The notes beneath the pieces are model-generated. The model saw only the letters and a list, made by a program, of their open reading frames with translations. It was not told where the DNA came from and made no database searches. Shown here one piece after another: positions 55,841-64,000 of a stretch of DNA of 64,000 nucleotides. Position 1 is the first letter of the stretch; every line of letters starts with the position of its first letter. The stretch comes from Thermomicrobiales bacterium (lineage in GTDB: Bacteria; Chloroflexota; Chloroflexia; Thermomicrobiales; CADCWN01), in the NCBI GenBank assembly GCA_030446685.1, contig JAUJMV010000001.1, positions 262,206 to 326,205 of the forward strand, given 5' to 3'. The position numbers and the translations under genes are program-made.

Positions 55841-55943
55841 GGTGTCACCACAGAGGCACAGAGGACGAGGGGGAGGACGCGGAGTTCTCTCTTTATTCTC
55901 TCTGTGCCCTCTCCTCCGTCCTCTGTGCCTCTGTGGTGACACC
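55841..55943. repeat. Inverted repeat at the purB/purC junction
   Basis: Perfect 27-bp arms GGTGTCACCACAGAGGCACAGAGGACG (55841-55867 / 55917-55943). Confidence 0.9.
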
Positions 55944-55956
55944 CTCGTCCCATCCT

Positions 55957-57301
55957 TCAGCCGCGCACCGCTTCGACGTTCGCCGCCGCCTGTTCGTGGC
56001 TGCTCGCGCGGCAGGAGGCCGACGCGGCGAAAGCCCTCGTCGACGAAGCGCAGGTGGTAGTCGGGGTCGAAGAGCGCCCGCAGCGCGCCCGGCGCGAGGT
56101 GGCGGGTGACCTCCGGCTCGGCCTCCAGCAGCCCGAGCAGCGGCGTGTCCTCGGCCCAGGCGCGCATCGCCGCGCGCTGCACGATCTTGTAGGCCGCCTG
56201 CCGGTCCAGCCCCGCCTCGACCAGCGCCAGCAGCACCCGTTGCGAGTAGACCAGCCCCTGCGTCAGCTCGAGATTGCGGCGCATCCGCTGCGGGTAGACC
56301 TCCAGCCCGGCGATCACCCGCGTCGTCAGTGCCAGCAGGTAGTCGGTCGCGATGCAGGCGTCCGGGAAGACGATCCGCTCGACCGAGGAATTGCTGATGT
56401 CGCGCTCGTGCCAGAGCGCGACGTTCTCCAGCGCGGCGACGCTGTAGCCGCGCACCACGCGCGCCAGCCCGCTGATCCGCTCGGTCAGCACCGGGTTGCG
56501 CTTGTGCGGCATCGCCGACGAGCCCTGCTGCCCCGCGCCGAACGGCTCGGCGACCTCGCGGACCTCGGTGCGCTGCAGGTGGCGAATTTCGGTCGCGAAC
56601 TTGTCGAGCGTCGAGGCGATCAGGGCGAGCGTGCCGATGAACGCCGCGTGACGGTCGCGCTGCACGATCTGCGTCGAGACCGGCGCGGGCGCCAGCCCGA
56701 GGAGCGCGCAGACGCGCTCCTCGATGGCCGGCGGCACATTGGCGTGCGTGCCGACCGCGCCGGAGATCTTGCCGACCGCCATCTCCGCGCGGCTCTGCTC
56801 CAGGCGCCGTCGCGCGCGGCCCAACTCGTCGTACCAGCCGGCCAGCTTCAGCCCGAAGGTCGTCGGCTCGGCGTGGATGCCGTGGGTGCGCCCGACCTGG
56901 ACGGTGTCCTTGTGCGCCAGCGCCAGCCCGCCGACCGCCTCGCGGAGCGCGTCAATATCGGCCAGCAGCAGATCGATCGCCTCCAGGGTCTGGAGGCTGA
57001 GCGCGGTGTCGATCACGTCGGAGGAGGTCAGGCCGAGGTGGATGAAGCGGCCCGCCTCGCCGGCCGTCTCGCCGGCGGCGCGCAGGAAGGCGATCACGTC
57101 GTGCTCGGTCTCGCGCTCGATCTCGCGCATGCGCTCGAGATCCACCGTCGCCGCGCGAATCGCCGGCAGCGCGGCGGCCGGGATGGTCCCCTGCTCCGCC
57201 CACGCCTCGCAGACCGCGACCTCGACCTTCAGCCAGAGCGCGATCTTGCGCTCCTCGCTCCAGATCGCGCCCATCTCCGGGCGCGTGTACTTCTCGATCA
57301 T
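55957..57301 (-). CDS. purB: Adenylosuccinate lyase, probable C-terminal frameshift near 56010
   Basis: MIEKYTRPEMGAIWSEERK; SSAMPHKRNPVLTERISGLARVVRGY; alternative frame gives a natural stop SSHEQAAANVEAVRG*. Confidence 0.92.
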
Positions 57302-57515
57302 CCCCGCTCGCCCACCGCCCTCGATCCCGCCGCCGCTTCCGTCCGTACGTGCGCGATTGTACCATACCGGCCGTTTCGGATTCTCCGCCCATACCTTCGC
57401 TGTCATTCGCTGTGTGGTCGCGCCCCCACGCGCACCGTAACCGCCTCCGTGCCCCGGTCGTTGTAATGGGTGAACGAACCTCGCTTACTTCATCTCCTTC
57501 TCCCCCATCCCTCGC

Positions 57516-57548
57516 CAGGGGGCCGCGGCACCAGCCGCGGCCCCCTGG
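57516..57548 (+). terminator. Strong stem-loop with no assigned upstream gene
   Basis: CCAGGGGGCCGCGGC-ACCA-GCCGCGGCCCCCTGG followed by TTTGT. Confidence 0.55.
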
Positions 57549-57645
57549 TTTGTCACGCTCAGCGCGACCCGCCCCCATCGCCATGCGCTATGATGCCGCC
57601 CGAACCCGAGGTGGGAAGGCGGCGTTGCGGCGAAAGGGGTGGCGG

Positions 57646-60222
57646 ATGAACGGCGGGGAGAACCTGCGGCGGCGCGTGGCGGCGGGCGATATTGTGAAAC
57701 CCTGGCTGGTGCTCGGGCCGTTCTACGAAGACCTGTCGGCGCGCGTCGAGGGGCTGACGCTCTTCGAGCGCCCCGGCTCGACCGTCGGGAGCGCCGTCAT
57801 GGCCGAGATCGCCGAGGGGGCGGGCGACCTCCTGCGCGCCGCGCCGCGCGAGGGGGACGCGGCGACGTTCCGCGGCCAGTCGGCGGAGTGGGCCCTGGAG
57901 CGCCGCCCCGAACAGTTCCTCTCCTGGGGGACCTACAACATCGCCAACCACCTCGGCGCGGCGTTCCTCTCCACGCGCCTGACGCCGGATCGGCCGGGCC
58001 GGCGCCGCTGGCGGCTGGTCACGCGGATCACCTCGCGCGCGATCGTCGCGGTCAACGGCGCGATCGTCCACGACACCGCGACGGCGCCGGCCGAGCGGAG
58101 CGATGGCAGCTTCGTCTGGTCGTTCGACGCGCACCTCGCGCCGGGGCCGAACGTCGTGACGGTCGCCCTCTTCCGGCTGGGCCGGATGGCGCAGATCGGC
58201 TGCCGGCTGGAAGTCGTGGACGGCGACGTGACGGCGGAGACGCCGCTCGGCGAAGGGGTCGAACCCGCCGTCCGGGTGGCGGTGGAGGGCGCGCTGGCCG
58301 GCCTCGCCCTCGCGCGGGATCTCCTCCACCCCGAGCATCCGGTCGGCGTCGCGCTCGCCGCACCGCCGCCCGACGGCGCGACGCTGCGGATCGCCCTGGT
58401 CTCGGCGGCGGGGGAGGCGTTGCGCGAGCTGACGCCGGGCGCCGCCGGCGACCACACGCTCTGCCGGGCGGGCGAGCTGGCCGACGGCTCTTACGAGATC
58501 CGGTGCGCCTGGGCCGACCGGGCCGGGAGGCCGCTGACCGCCACCGGCTTCGCCATCCGCAAGGTGACGCCGCTCCCCGCGCCGCCCGGCTACGAAGGGT
58601 TGGCGGAGCGCCGGCGGCTGGTGCTGGAACACGGCGCGGCCGGCCGGGAGTTCCACCGCACGCACGCGATGATCTGGCCCGAGGTCGCCCGCTACGCCCT
58701 CGGCCGCCACGCCGAGGTCGACGAGGGGCGCATCCGCGACCTGTGCGCCTTCATCGCCGCGCGCAAGGACTGCGCCGACTTCGGCATCCAGGGGCTGCTG
58801 CGGATCATGTACTGGGAGCGGCAGGAGCGCCGGCTCTCGCCGGCGATCAACGCCCTGATGAAGGAGACGGTCCTCGGCTTCAAGTACTGGGTGGACGAGC
58901 CGGGCGACACGGTGATGTTCATGGGCAGCGAGAACCACCGCCTGCTCTTCCACGTCGCCGAGTGGCTGGCGGGGCAGCTCTTCCCTCTGGACGAGTTCAC
59001 CAACAGCCGCCAGCGCGGGCTCTACCACGCCACCAAGGGGCGGATGTACATCACCGAGTGGCTGCGCCAGCGGGGCCGCTTCGGCTTCGACGAGTGGCAC
59101 TCCAACTCCTACTTCCCGATCGACATCGCGCCGCTGCTGAACGTCTACGACTTCGCGATCCACGAGGACGCCAAGCTGCGGCAGATGGCGGGCGCGGTCC
59201 TCGACTACCTCTTCTTCATCCTGGCGGCGGACACCTTCCGCGGCGTCTTCGGCACGACCCACGGGCGCAGCTACGGCGTCAACCTCAAGTACCCCGACCT
59301 GGAGGGGACCGCGGCGACCTGCTGGACCCTCTTCGGCACCGGCGCGCTGGTCGCCGGGGCGGGCGGGATGGCCCCGGTGTCGATCGCCACCAGCGGCTAC
59401 ACCCTGCCGCCGGTCCTGGCGCGGATCGCGACCGACGACACCGCCGCGATCGAGTCGCGGCAGCGGCAGGGGATCCTCGTCGGCGCGGCGCGGCACGCCA
59501 ACTTCGTCGTCTACCGCACGCCCGACTACCTCCTCTCCGGCCTGCAGGACCACCGCAAGGGCGAGTACGAGTCCTCGACCCACGTCGCGCAGGTGACGCT
59601 GGGGAACGGCGCCGTCATCTTCTGGTCCTGCCCGCAGACGATCGGCGAGGGCTCGGGGGTGCGGCCCGACTACTGGTCCGGCCACACCACCCTGCCGCGC
59701 GCGGTCCAGCACCGCAACGTCCTGGCGCTCACCTGGCGGCTGGGCGCGTACGCCTGGATGACGCACTGCTTCTTCGAGCGGGCGCGCTTCGACGAGACCC
59801 GGTTCGCCGGGGCCTGGGCCTTCGCGCGGGTGGGGGACGGCTACGCCGGCATCTGGTCGCAGCACGGCTTCGTCATCGGCGACAGCGGCCAGTACGCCGG
59901 GCGCGAGCTCCTCTGTTACGCGCCGGAGAACACCTGGATCGTCGAGTGCGGGCGCGCGGCCGACTGGGGATCGTTCGACGCCTTCGTGGCGGCGCTCAGC
60001 TCGGCGGCGGTCGAGGCGCGCGACGGCGTCGTCACCTACGCCTCGCCCTCGGTCGGCCGCTTCGTGACCGGCTGGGACGCGCCGCCGACCGTCAATGGTG
60101 AGCCGATCGCCCTGCGGGGCTATCCCCTGGTGGAGAGCCCCTGGGCGCACGCGGCCTTCGGCTCGGGCGAGCTGGCAATCACCTACGGCGACGAGCGGTA
60201 CGAGATCTGGTTCAACCAGTGA
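57646..60222 (+). CDS. Large uncharacterized protein, possibly an alpha/alpha-toroid glycan-active enzyme
   Basis: 857-aa reading from ATG 57646; MGSENHRLLFHVAEWLAGQLFPLDEFTNSRQRG and FGTTHGRSYGVNLKYPDLEGT look structured; no firm family. Confidence 0.75.
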   Translation: MNGGENLRRRVAAGDIVKPWLVLGPFYEDLSARVEGLTLFERPGSTVGSAVMAEIAEGAGDLLRAAPREGDAATFRGQSAEWALERRPEQFLSWGTYNIANHLGAAFLSTRLTPDRPGRRRWRLVTRITSRAIVAVNGAIVHDTATAPAERSDGSFVWSFDAHLAPGPNVVTVALFRLGRMAQIGCRLEVVDGDVTAETPLGEGVEPAVRVAVEGALAGLALARDLLHPEHPVGVALAAPPPDGATLRIALVSAAGEALRELTPGAAGDHTLCRAGELADGSYEIRCAWADRAGRPLTATGFAIRKVTPLPAPPGYEGLAERRRLVLEHGAAGREFHRTHAMIWPEVARYALGRHAEVDEGRIRDLCAFIAARKDCADFGIQGLLRIMYWERQERRLSPAINALMKETVLGFKYWVDEPGDTVMFMGSENHRLLFHVAEWLAGQLFPLDEFTNSRQRGLYHATKGRMYITEWLRQRGRFGFDEWHSNSYFPIDIAPLLNVYDFAIHEDAKLRQMAGAVLDYLFFILAADTFRGVFGTTHGRSYGVNLKYPDLEGTAATCWTLFGTGALVAGAGGMAPVSIATSGYTLPPVLARIATDDTAAIESRQRQGILVGAARHANFVVYRTPDYLLSGLQDHRKGEYESSTHVAQVTLGNGAVIFWSCPQTIGEGSGVRPDYWSGHTTLPRAVQHRNVLALTWRLGAYAWMTHCFFERARFDETRFAGAWAFARVGDGYAGIWSQHGFVIGDSGQYAGRELLCYAPENTWIVECGRAADWGSFDAFVAALSSAAVEARDGVVTYASPSVGRFVTGWDAPPTVNGEPIALRGYPLVESPWAHAAFGSGELAITYGDERYEIWFNQ

Positions 60223-60257
60223 CCGACGAGTGCGTCGGGTACGTGGGCCGGCGACGG

Positions 60258-60300
60258 GGGGAAGGGCGCGCTCCGTCACCGCAACGGAGCGCGCCTTCCC
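60258..60300 (+). terminator. Stem-loop downstream of the large uncharacterized gene
   Basis: GGGAAGGGCGCGCTCCGT ... ACGGAGCGCGCCTTCCC. Confidence 0.6.
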
Positions 60301-60313
60301 GCCCGCCTGTCTG

Positions 60314-60424
60314 TTAGCTCCCCGTCGCCGCGCCTGCCGCGGTGGCGAAGTCCGCCAGCACGGTCGGCGTCGCCGTGTCGAAGCCGACGACATCGAGCAT
60401 GCCCGCGCCGTCGGGATCGGCGAT
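60314..60424 (-). pseudogene. Displaced native C-terminal coding segment of the TROVE/rsr gene
   Basis: IADPDGAGMLDVVGFDTATPTVLADFATAAGAATGS*, parallel to IADPLDRGMLDVVGFDTAVPALLSDFGTG in the upstream copy. Confidence 0.75.
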
Positions 60425-60987
60425 GATATGCGGGCAGTAGCCATAATATGCCAGCGCGGAATTGCAGTTGTGACACAGGAGGCGATAGCCGGGCAAACGT
60501 TTAGGCGCCTTGTACAGTCTCTGATACACGCCAGTTGGTCCTAACCTCTTACGCTCCTCCGAGCCGTTACCAGCGATATGGTCGATAACCAAGAACTCAA
60601 TTCGCGTCTCTCCGCAGCACTCACACTGCCCGCCGTAACGGCGCAGTAACTCCTCTTTCCTGCGGCGGTAGCGCTCCCTGTTCCGGATGGAAAGTTGCTC
60701 CTTGGCCCTCTGTCTATACTTCGCGCTCGCTTCCCTGTTAGCCAGGCGATATTCCGGGTCTTCGCGCCATCGCCGACGTCGCTCTTCATTGCGCTTGACA
60801 TCATAAGCGCGATACGACCCGCGTCGCCGATCTGGATAACGTTCTTTGTAAGCGAGACTCTTCGCGCGATCTCTTTGCGACAGAGGACACACTGTCTCGG
60901 GCGACGGAGCTTCCCTTGTCCTCGCGAGGGTGGGAACTCTGCCTCCGACTTGGTTTTTCGGCAGCGGGTACAAATCATCTTGCCCAT
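60425..60987 (-). CDS. HNH (homing-type) endonuclease with N-terminal zinc ribbon, apparent frameshift near 60880
   Basis: MGKMICTRCRKTKSEAEFPPSRGQGKLRRPRQCVLC; GGQCECCGETRIEFLVIDHIAGNG ... LPGYRLLCHNCNSALAYYGYCPHI. Confidence 0.8.
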
Positions 60988-62812
60988 TGTATCCTCGTTG
61001 TGGTGGGCATCGGTACGGCAAGGATCATCATACCCACCACGACGAGGATCTGCGGGTGCGATGCAATGTCTTGCGTCGCCTGCTTGGGGCGGTTCAGCCA
61101 GCCGCGTCGGTACTCGAAACGCCCCGGTGTACGTACCGGTCGCGCAAGACGTTGCATCGCACCCGATTTACAAGCCCCGGTGCCGAAGTCGGACAGCAGT
61201 GCTGGGACGGCGGTATCGAAGCCCACCACGTCAAGCATACCCCGATCCAACGGATCGGCGATGCTAAAGTTTGAGCTCACCATCCCGATGACCACCAGCT
61301 TCGCCGCCGGGTTGACCTTCCGGCGGTACTCCCGCAACGCCTGCGCCGGGTGGACCGCCCCGTGCCAGGTCTCGCTGTCGGTGTAGACCGCGAAGACGTC
61401 GACCGGGATCTGGTGACGCATGGCCCAGAGCAGCGGCAGGGCGCAGTCGGTGCCGCCCATCGGCAGCCGCGCCGTCTCCCCGACCACGTCGTCCAGGCGC
61501 TGGCGCGGCGAGATGGTCAGCCGGGTCAGGCCGGGGTCGCCCCCGCCCCACTGGCCGCCGTAGCCGCCCCGCGCGGCGGTGAAGGCGACGAACGTGGCGT
61601 CGGCCTCGGCGTTGGCCGTGACCAGCGCCATCGCCGCCGAGGCCACGCGCGGCGTCAGCCCCGGCACGCCGGCGACGGCGCCCGCGCCCATCGAGCCCGA
61701 CACGTCGAGCGCCAACAGCCAGCGCCTGCCGGTCGGCGGCACGTTGCCGAACGCGGCGTAGAACGCCCCGTCCAGCGCGTCCACCACCGGCGCCACCGGC
61801 TCCCAGGTATGGCGGCCGCGCTCGCCGCGCCCCTGCGCGTAGGTCTTCAGCGCCGCCAGCACCGCGATCGGCCCTATGCGCGCCCGGCGCAGGCGCGCGC
61901 CGTCGCCGAGCCGCGCCGCCACCGTCCGCGCCGCGTCACTCCCCGGCGCGAGCAGGCCGACCCGCGTCATCGTCGCCAAGTTGCGGATCATCGCCCCCAG
62001 CGGCATCTCCTCGAGCAGCGCCTCCCAGACGGCCGCGTCGCGCAGCCACTCGGTCGGCACCGCCTCGCGCGGCAGCCTGTGGTCGCGGATCAGCGCGACG
62101 ATCTCCGCCGCCGTCCCCGCGCGCTGGGCGCGCTCGAACGCCCAGATCAGGCGCAGCGCCGGGTCGGGGTGCGGCTCCGCGCCGACGCCCGGCCAGCCCT
62201 GCGTGATCCAGTGGTAGATCGCCGCGCGCGTCTCGCCCGCCGGCCGCGGGTGGGCCAGGCGCAGCAGGTCGCGGTGTGACCAGCCGTCGCGCGCGCGTAC
62301 TTGACGACCTGGTAGGCGAGGTCCGCCTCGGCCTGGCCGGCGTACCACCCGGCGATCGCGCGGCGCAGGCCGCGCCCCCAGCCGCGGAAGCCCTCCGCGT
62401 AGGCCGCGAAGTGCAGCAGGTGCGTGCCGGTGCGCGCCACGCGCGGCAGGGCCGCGAGCGCCGCCGCGCGCGTCGCCTCGTCCCCCTCCGCCGCCGCCAG
62501 CGCCAGCGCGAAGAGGGCCGGGTCGTTCTTCGGCGCGCGCCCCGCCTCCGACACCGCGGCGATTCGCGCGACCGCGCGCGGGCCGTTGGCCGCCAGGCAG
62601 CGCAGGACCGCCGCCGCGTTCTCGCGCGTCAGCGCCCCCTCGGTCGCGTAGTACGACCCGCCCTCGCTGCCGAGGATCAGGAAGCGCTCCAGGCGCGTCC
62701 AGTCGTCCACCGCCCAGGAGTAGCCGCCCGAGCTGTTCGGCACCTGAGTGGAACCGGGGATCGGCAGCGTCTGCGGCGTCTCGCGCGTGGCAAAGGTCTT
62801 CAGGTAGCGCAT
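60975..62812 (-). CDS. rsr: TROVE-domain Ro60 orthologue (Rsr), frameshift near 62285; C-terminus supplied by the HNH element
   Basis: MRYLKTFATRETPQTLPIPGSTQVPNSSGGYSWAVDDWTRLERFLILGSEGGSYYA; MIRNLATMTRVGLL; RWLLALDVSGSMG; PMGGTDCALPLLWA. Confidence 0.92.
60991..61049. repeat. Inverted repeat in the HNH element spacer
   Basis: ATCCTCGTTGTGGTGGG / CCCACCACGACGAGGAT, 16 of 17 paired. Confidence 0.85.
61053..61163. repeat. Inverted repeat in the HNH element spacer
   Basis: CGGGTGCGATGCAATGTCTTGCG / CGCAAGACGTTGCATCGCACCCG, 22 of 23 paired. Confidence 0.88.
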
Positions 62813-62917
62813 GGCAGACCTCCTCGAGTGATGGGGAACGGGGAATGGGCAAGGCTCGCGCGCCGAACGACACCTGTCTGACAGACGATAACCGGCGCGC
62901 TTCGGCCCATCCCCGGG

Positions 62918-63048
62918 GGCGGCGGAGGGATTCGAACCCTCGATCTCTCCGTCCACAGCGGTAACCCTCCGCGCGCGCGCGCATGGCGCGCTGGGCGAGG
63001 TCCGGCCGAGGGCGTTGTAAGCGCGTTAGGCCGCTACGCTACGCCGCC
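62918..63048 (-). ncRNA. Y RNA-like tRNA mimic (RNA A)
   Basis: Acceptor GGCGGCG/CGCCGCC, T arm GAGGGTTCGAATCCCTC, D-arm-like GCGTAGCGGCCTAACGC; insert CCCTCGG...GGAGGGTTACCG. Confidence 0.6.
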
Positions 63049-63109
63049 CATGCTTCTTGCTGTTGTCGTGTCGTGGGAGGGCGATCACCACGCGTGCCGC
63101 GACGCCGGA

Positions 63110-63246
63110 GGCGGGAGCAGGGTTCGAACCTGCACTGACTCGCGTCAACCGGGTCCAACGATAACCCTCAACCGTCGGCCCGTGGTCGGGCAAGGTCTGG
63201 TGTCGAGGGATCAGCCCGGCGCGTCTGCCGATTCCGCCATCCCGCC
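63110..63246 (-). ncRNA. Y RNA-like tRNA mimic with tRNA-Leu-like body (RNA B)
   Basis: Acceptor GGCGGGA/TCCCGCC, D arm TGGCGGAATCGGCAGACGC, T arm GCAGGTTCGAACCCTGC; 137 nt; insert CCCTCGA...GGGCCGACGG TTGAGGGTTATCG. Confidence 0.68.
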
Positions 63247-63299
63247 AGGTCAGTCGCCGGCTATGCCGCGAGGAGCGCCGTGGTGTGGGAGGGCCGACG

Positions 63300-63360
63300 G
63301 GTTGAACCCTGTTGCTCGCGGGCCTCCGGCCACGAAGCCCGCCGCTGAGGGCTGCTATCG
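63300..63360 (-). repeat. Partial copy of the 8739-8941 intergenic repeat family, between Y RNA-like genes
   Basis: - strand CAGCCCTCAGCGGCGGGCTTCGTGGCCGGAGGCCCGCGAG...GGGTTCAACCC vs CAGCCCGCGCAGGCGGGCTTCGTGGCCGCAGGCCCGCGAG...GGTTTCAACC. Confidence 0.65.
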
Positions 63361-63510
63361 GGAAAGAGCTGGTGGTGACCGAGCGAATGTTGTCGTCCAT
63401 CTGTTCTGATTTGCAGCATCATAATTGGTGCTCGTTTCGGTCTCTCTTGCTGTACGCTTTCCCGATGAAAGCCGGCGACGGCGATGGCAACCGGCGTCGT
63501 GGTCGTCTGG

Positions 63511-63636
63511 GGGTGACGGCGGGACTCGAACCCGCGACCTGTCGATTTACAGTCGATAACCCTCGGCCATCGGCCCGGCTCACGGCGGGCAAGGGGTGGC
63601 AAGGGAATATTGCTCTACCACTGAGCTACGTCACCC
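63511..63636 (-). ncRNA. Y RNA-like tRNA mimic (RNA C)
   Basis: Acceptor GGGTGAC/GTCACCC, D arm GTAGCTCAGTGGTAGAGCA, T arm GCGGGTTCGAGTCCCGC; 126 nt; insert CCCTTG...GGGCCGATGG CCGAGGGTTATCG; hairpin CGA-CTGTAAA-TCG. Confidence 0.72.
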
Positions 63637-63680
63637 ATGCGCGGGCGAGGGTGTGCAACTGGGAACATCCCTCGCGGGAT

Positions 63681-63765
63681 GGCAGGAGTTGAACCTACAA
63701 GACCGATAACCCAGCCGCGTCGGCCCGCCCGGATAGGATACGTCTTTGCCCCGCCTGGGACACCG
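63681..63765 (-). ncRNA. Possible fourth, diverged Y RNA-like RNA (RNA D)
   Basis: CCCAG...GGGCCGACGCGG CTGGGTTATCG plus T-arm-like GTAGGTTCAACTCCTGC; no clear acceptor partner. Confidence 0.35.
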
Positions 63766-63965
63766 ATCGCTGGTACAGCGATTCGCGTATTAAGGTTCCC
63801 TCTGGCGCCTGTCCGGTCGGTCCCGCGGCGAGGCCGGAACCACCCAGAACAACGCCGACAGTTTGAGGATCGTCCCGGGCGTGCTACGATGCGGTTGCCG
63901 GGGCGCCGCGAACGGTGCCGGAGTGCGGCTTAACAGTACTGGCGGTGTGATCGGGAAGGTGCGCA

Positions 63966-64000
63966 ATGGGGGCGGTAGCGGACCTGTTGAGCCTGCTGGT
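63966..64000 (+). CDS. Possible start of a gene cut by the window edge
   Basis: ATGGGGGCGGTAGCGGACCTGTTGAGCCTGCTGGT (MGAVADLLSLL...) open to the window end. Confidence 0.3.
   Translation, partial: MGAVADLLSLL

Noticed and set aside
57559-60444. 961-aa minus-strand ORF opposite the large uncharacterized gene
   Set aside because: Antisense artefact of high GC; the plus strand has a far more protein-like sequence.
60425-61275. Intein or IscB/HEARO-type system at rsr
   Set aside because: A stop codon and a duplicated C-terminus are present, so no protein splicing is needed; the HNH protein lacks a RuvC domain and is short.
62918-63636. Ordinary tRNA genes, or tRNAs with group I introns
   Set aside because: Lengths of 126-137 nt exceed tRNAs, while the insert of about 50-65 nt is too small for a group I intron and is shared between different bodies; Y RNA mimicry next to rsr fits better, though anticodon-like loops (CTGTAAA, CTGTGGA) keep this open.

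Overview
A 64 kb high-GC bacterial window. The gene styles suggest Chloroflexota/Thermomicrobia, but this is inference. It carries: a DUF58/DUF4129 pair; a partly duplicated DUF58-BatA-VWA membrane locus (7.1-19.4 kb); a degenerate ISL3 element nested in inverted repeats (4.8-6.85 kb); glycosyltransferase, ChbG, K+ channel and CPA2 antiporter genes; secD/secF; a resistance-like run (APH kinase, two ABC exporters, TetM/OtrA-like GTPase); gltX; rpoN with a CxxC insertion; an ECF sigma/anti-sigma pair; an M50 protease; a purine cluster (purB-purC-purS-purQ ... purL) interrupted by Uma2 and PIN/AbrB genes; a 957-aa ORF without a firm family; and a Ro60/Rsr (TROVE) gene. The most interesting region is the right end. 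Upstream of rsr, on the same strand, lie three to four tandem RNAs with tRNA acceptor/D/T arms in which the anticodon-arm region is replaced or extended by a stem sharing CCCTYG...YGAGGGTTAYCG. These look like bacterial Y RNAs (YrlA-type tRNA mimics). The 3' end of rsr is interrupted by an HNH-endonuclease element that carries a recoded copy of the rsr C-terminus, with the displaced native C-terminus on its far side. Other notable signals are inverted heptamer arrays at secD/secF and pur gene boundaries, often supplying the upstream stop codon, and two arrays of four TTAAC-like boxes at exact 11-bp spacing. Many genes carry apparent frameshifts, so sequencing or assembly indels must be excluded before calling pseudogenes. 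All calls come from reading the sequence and supplied ORFs; no database search was run.
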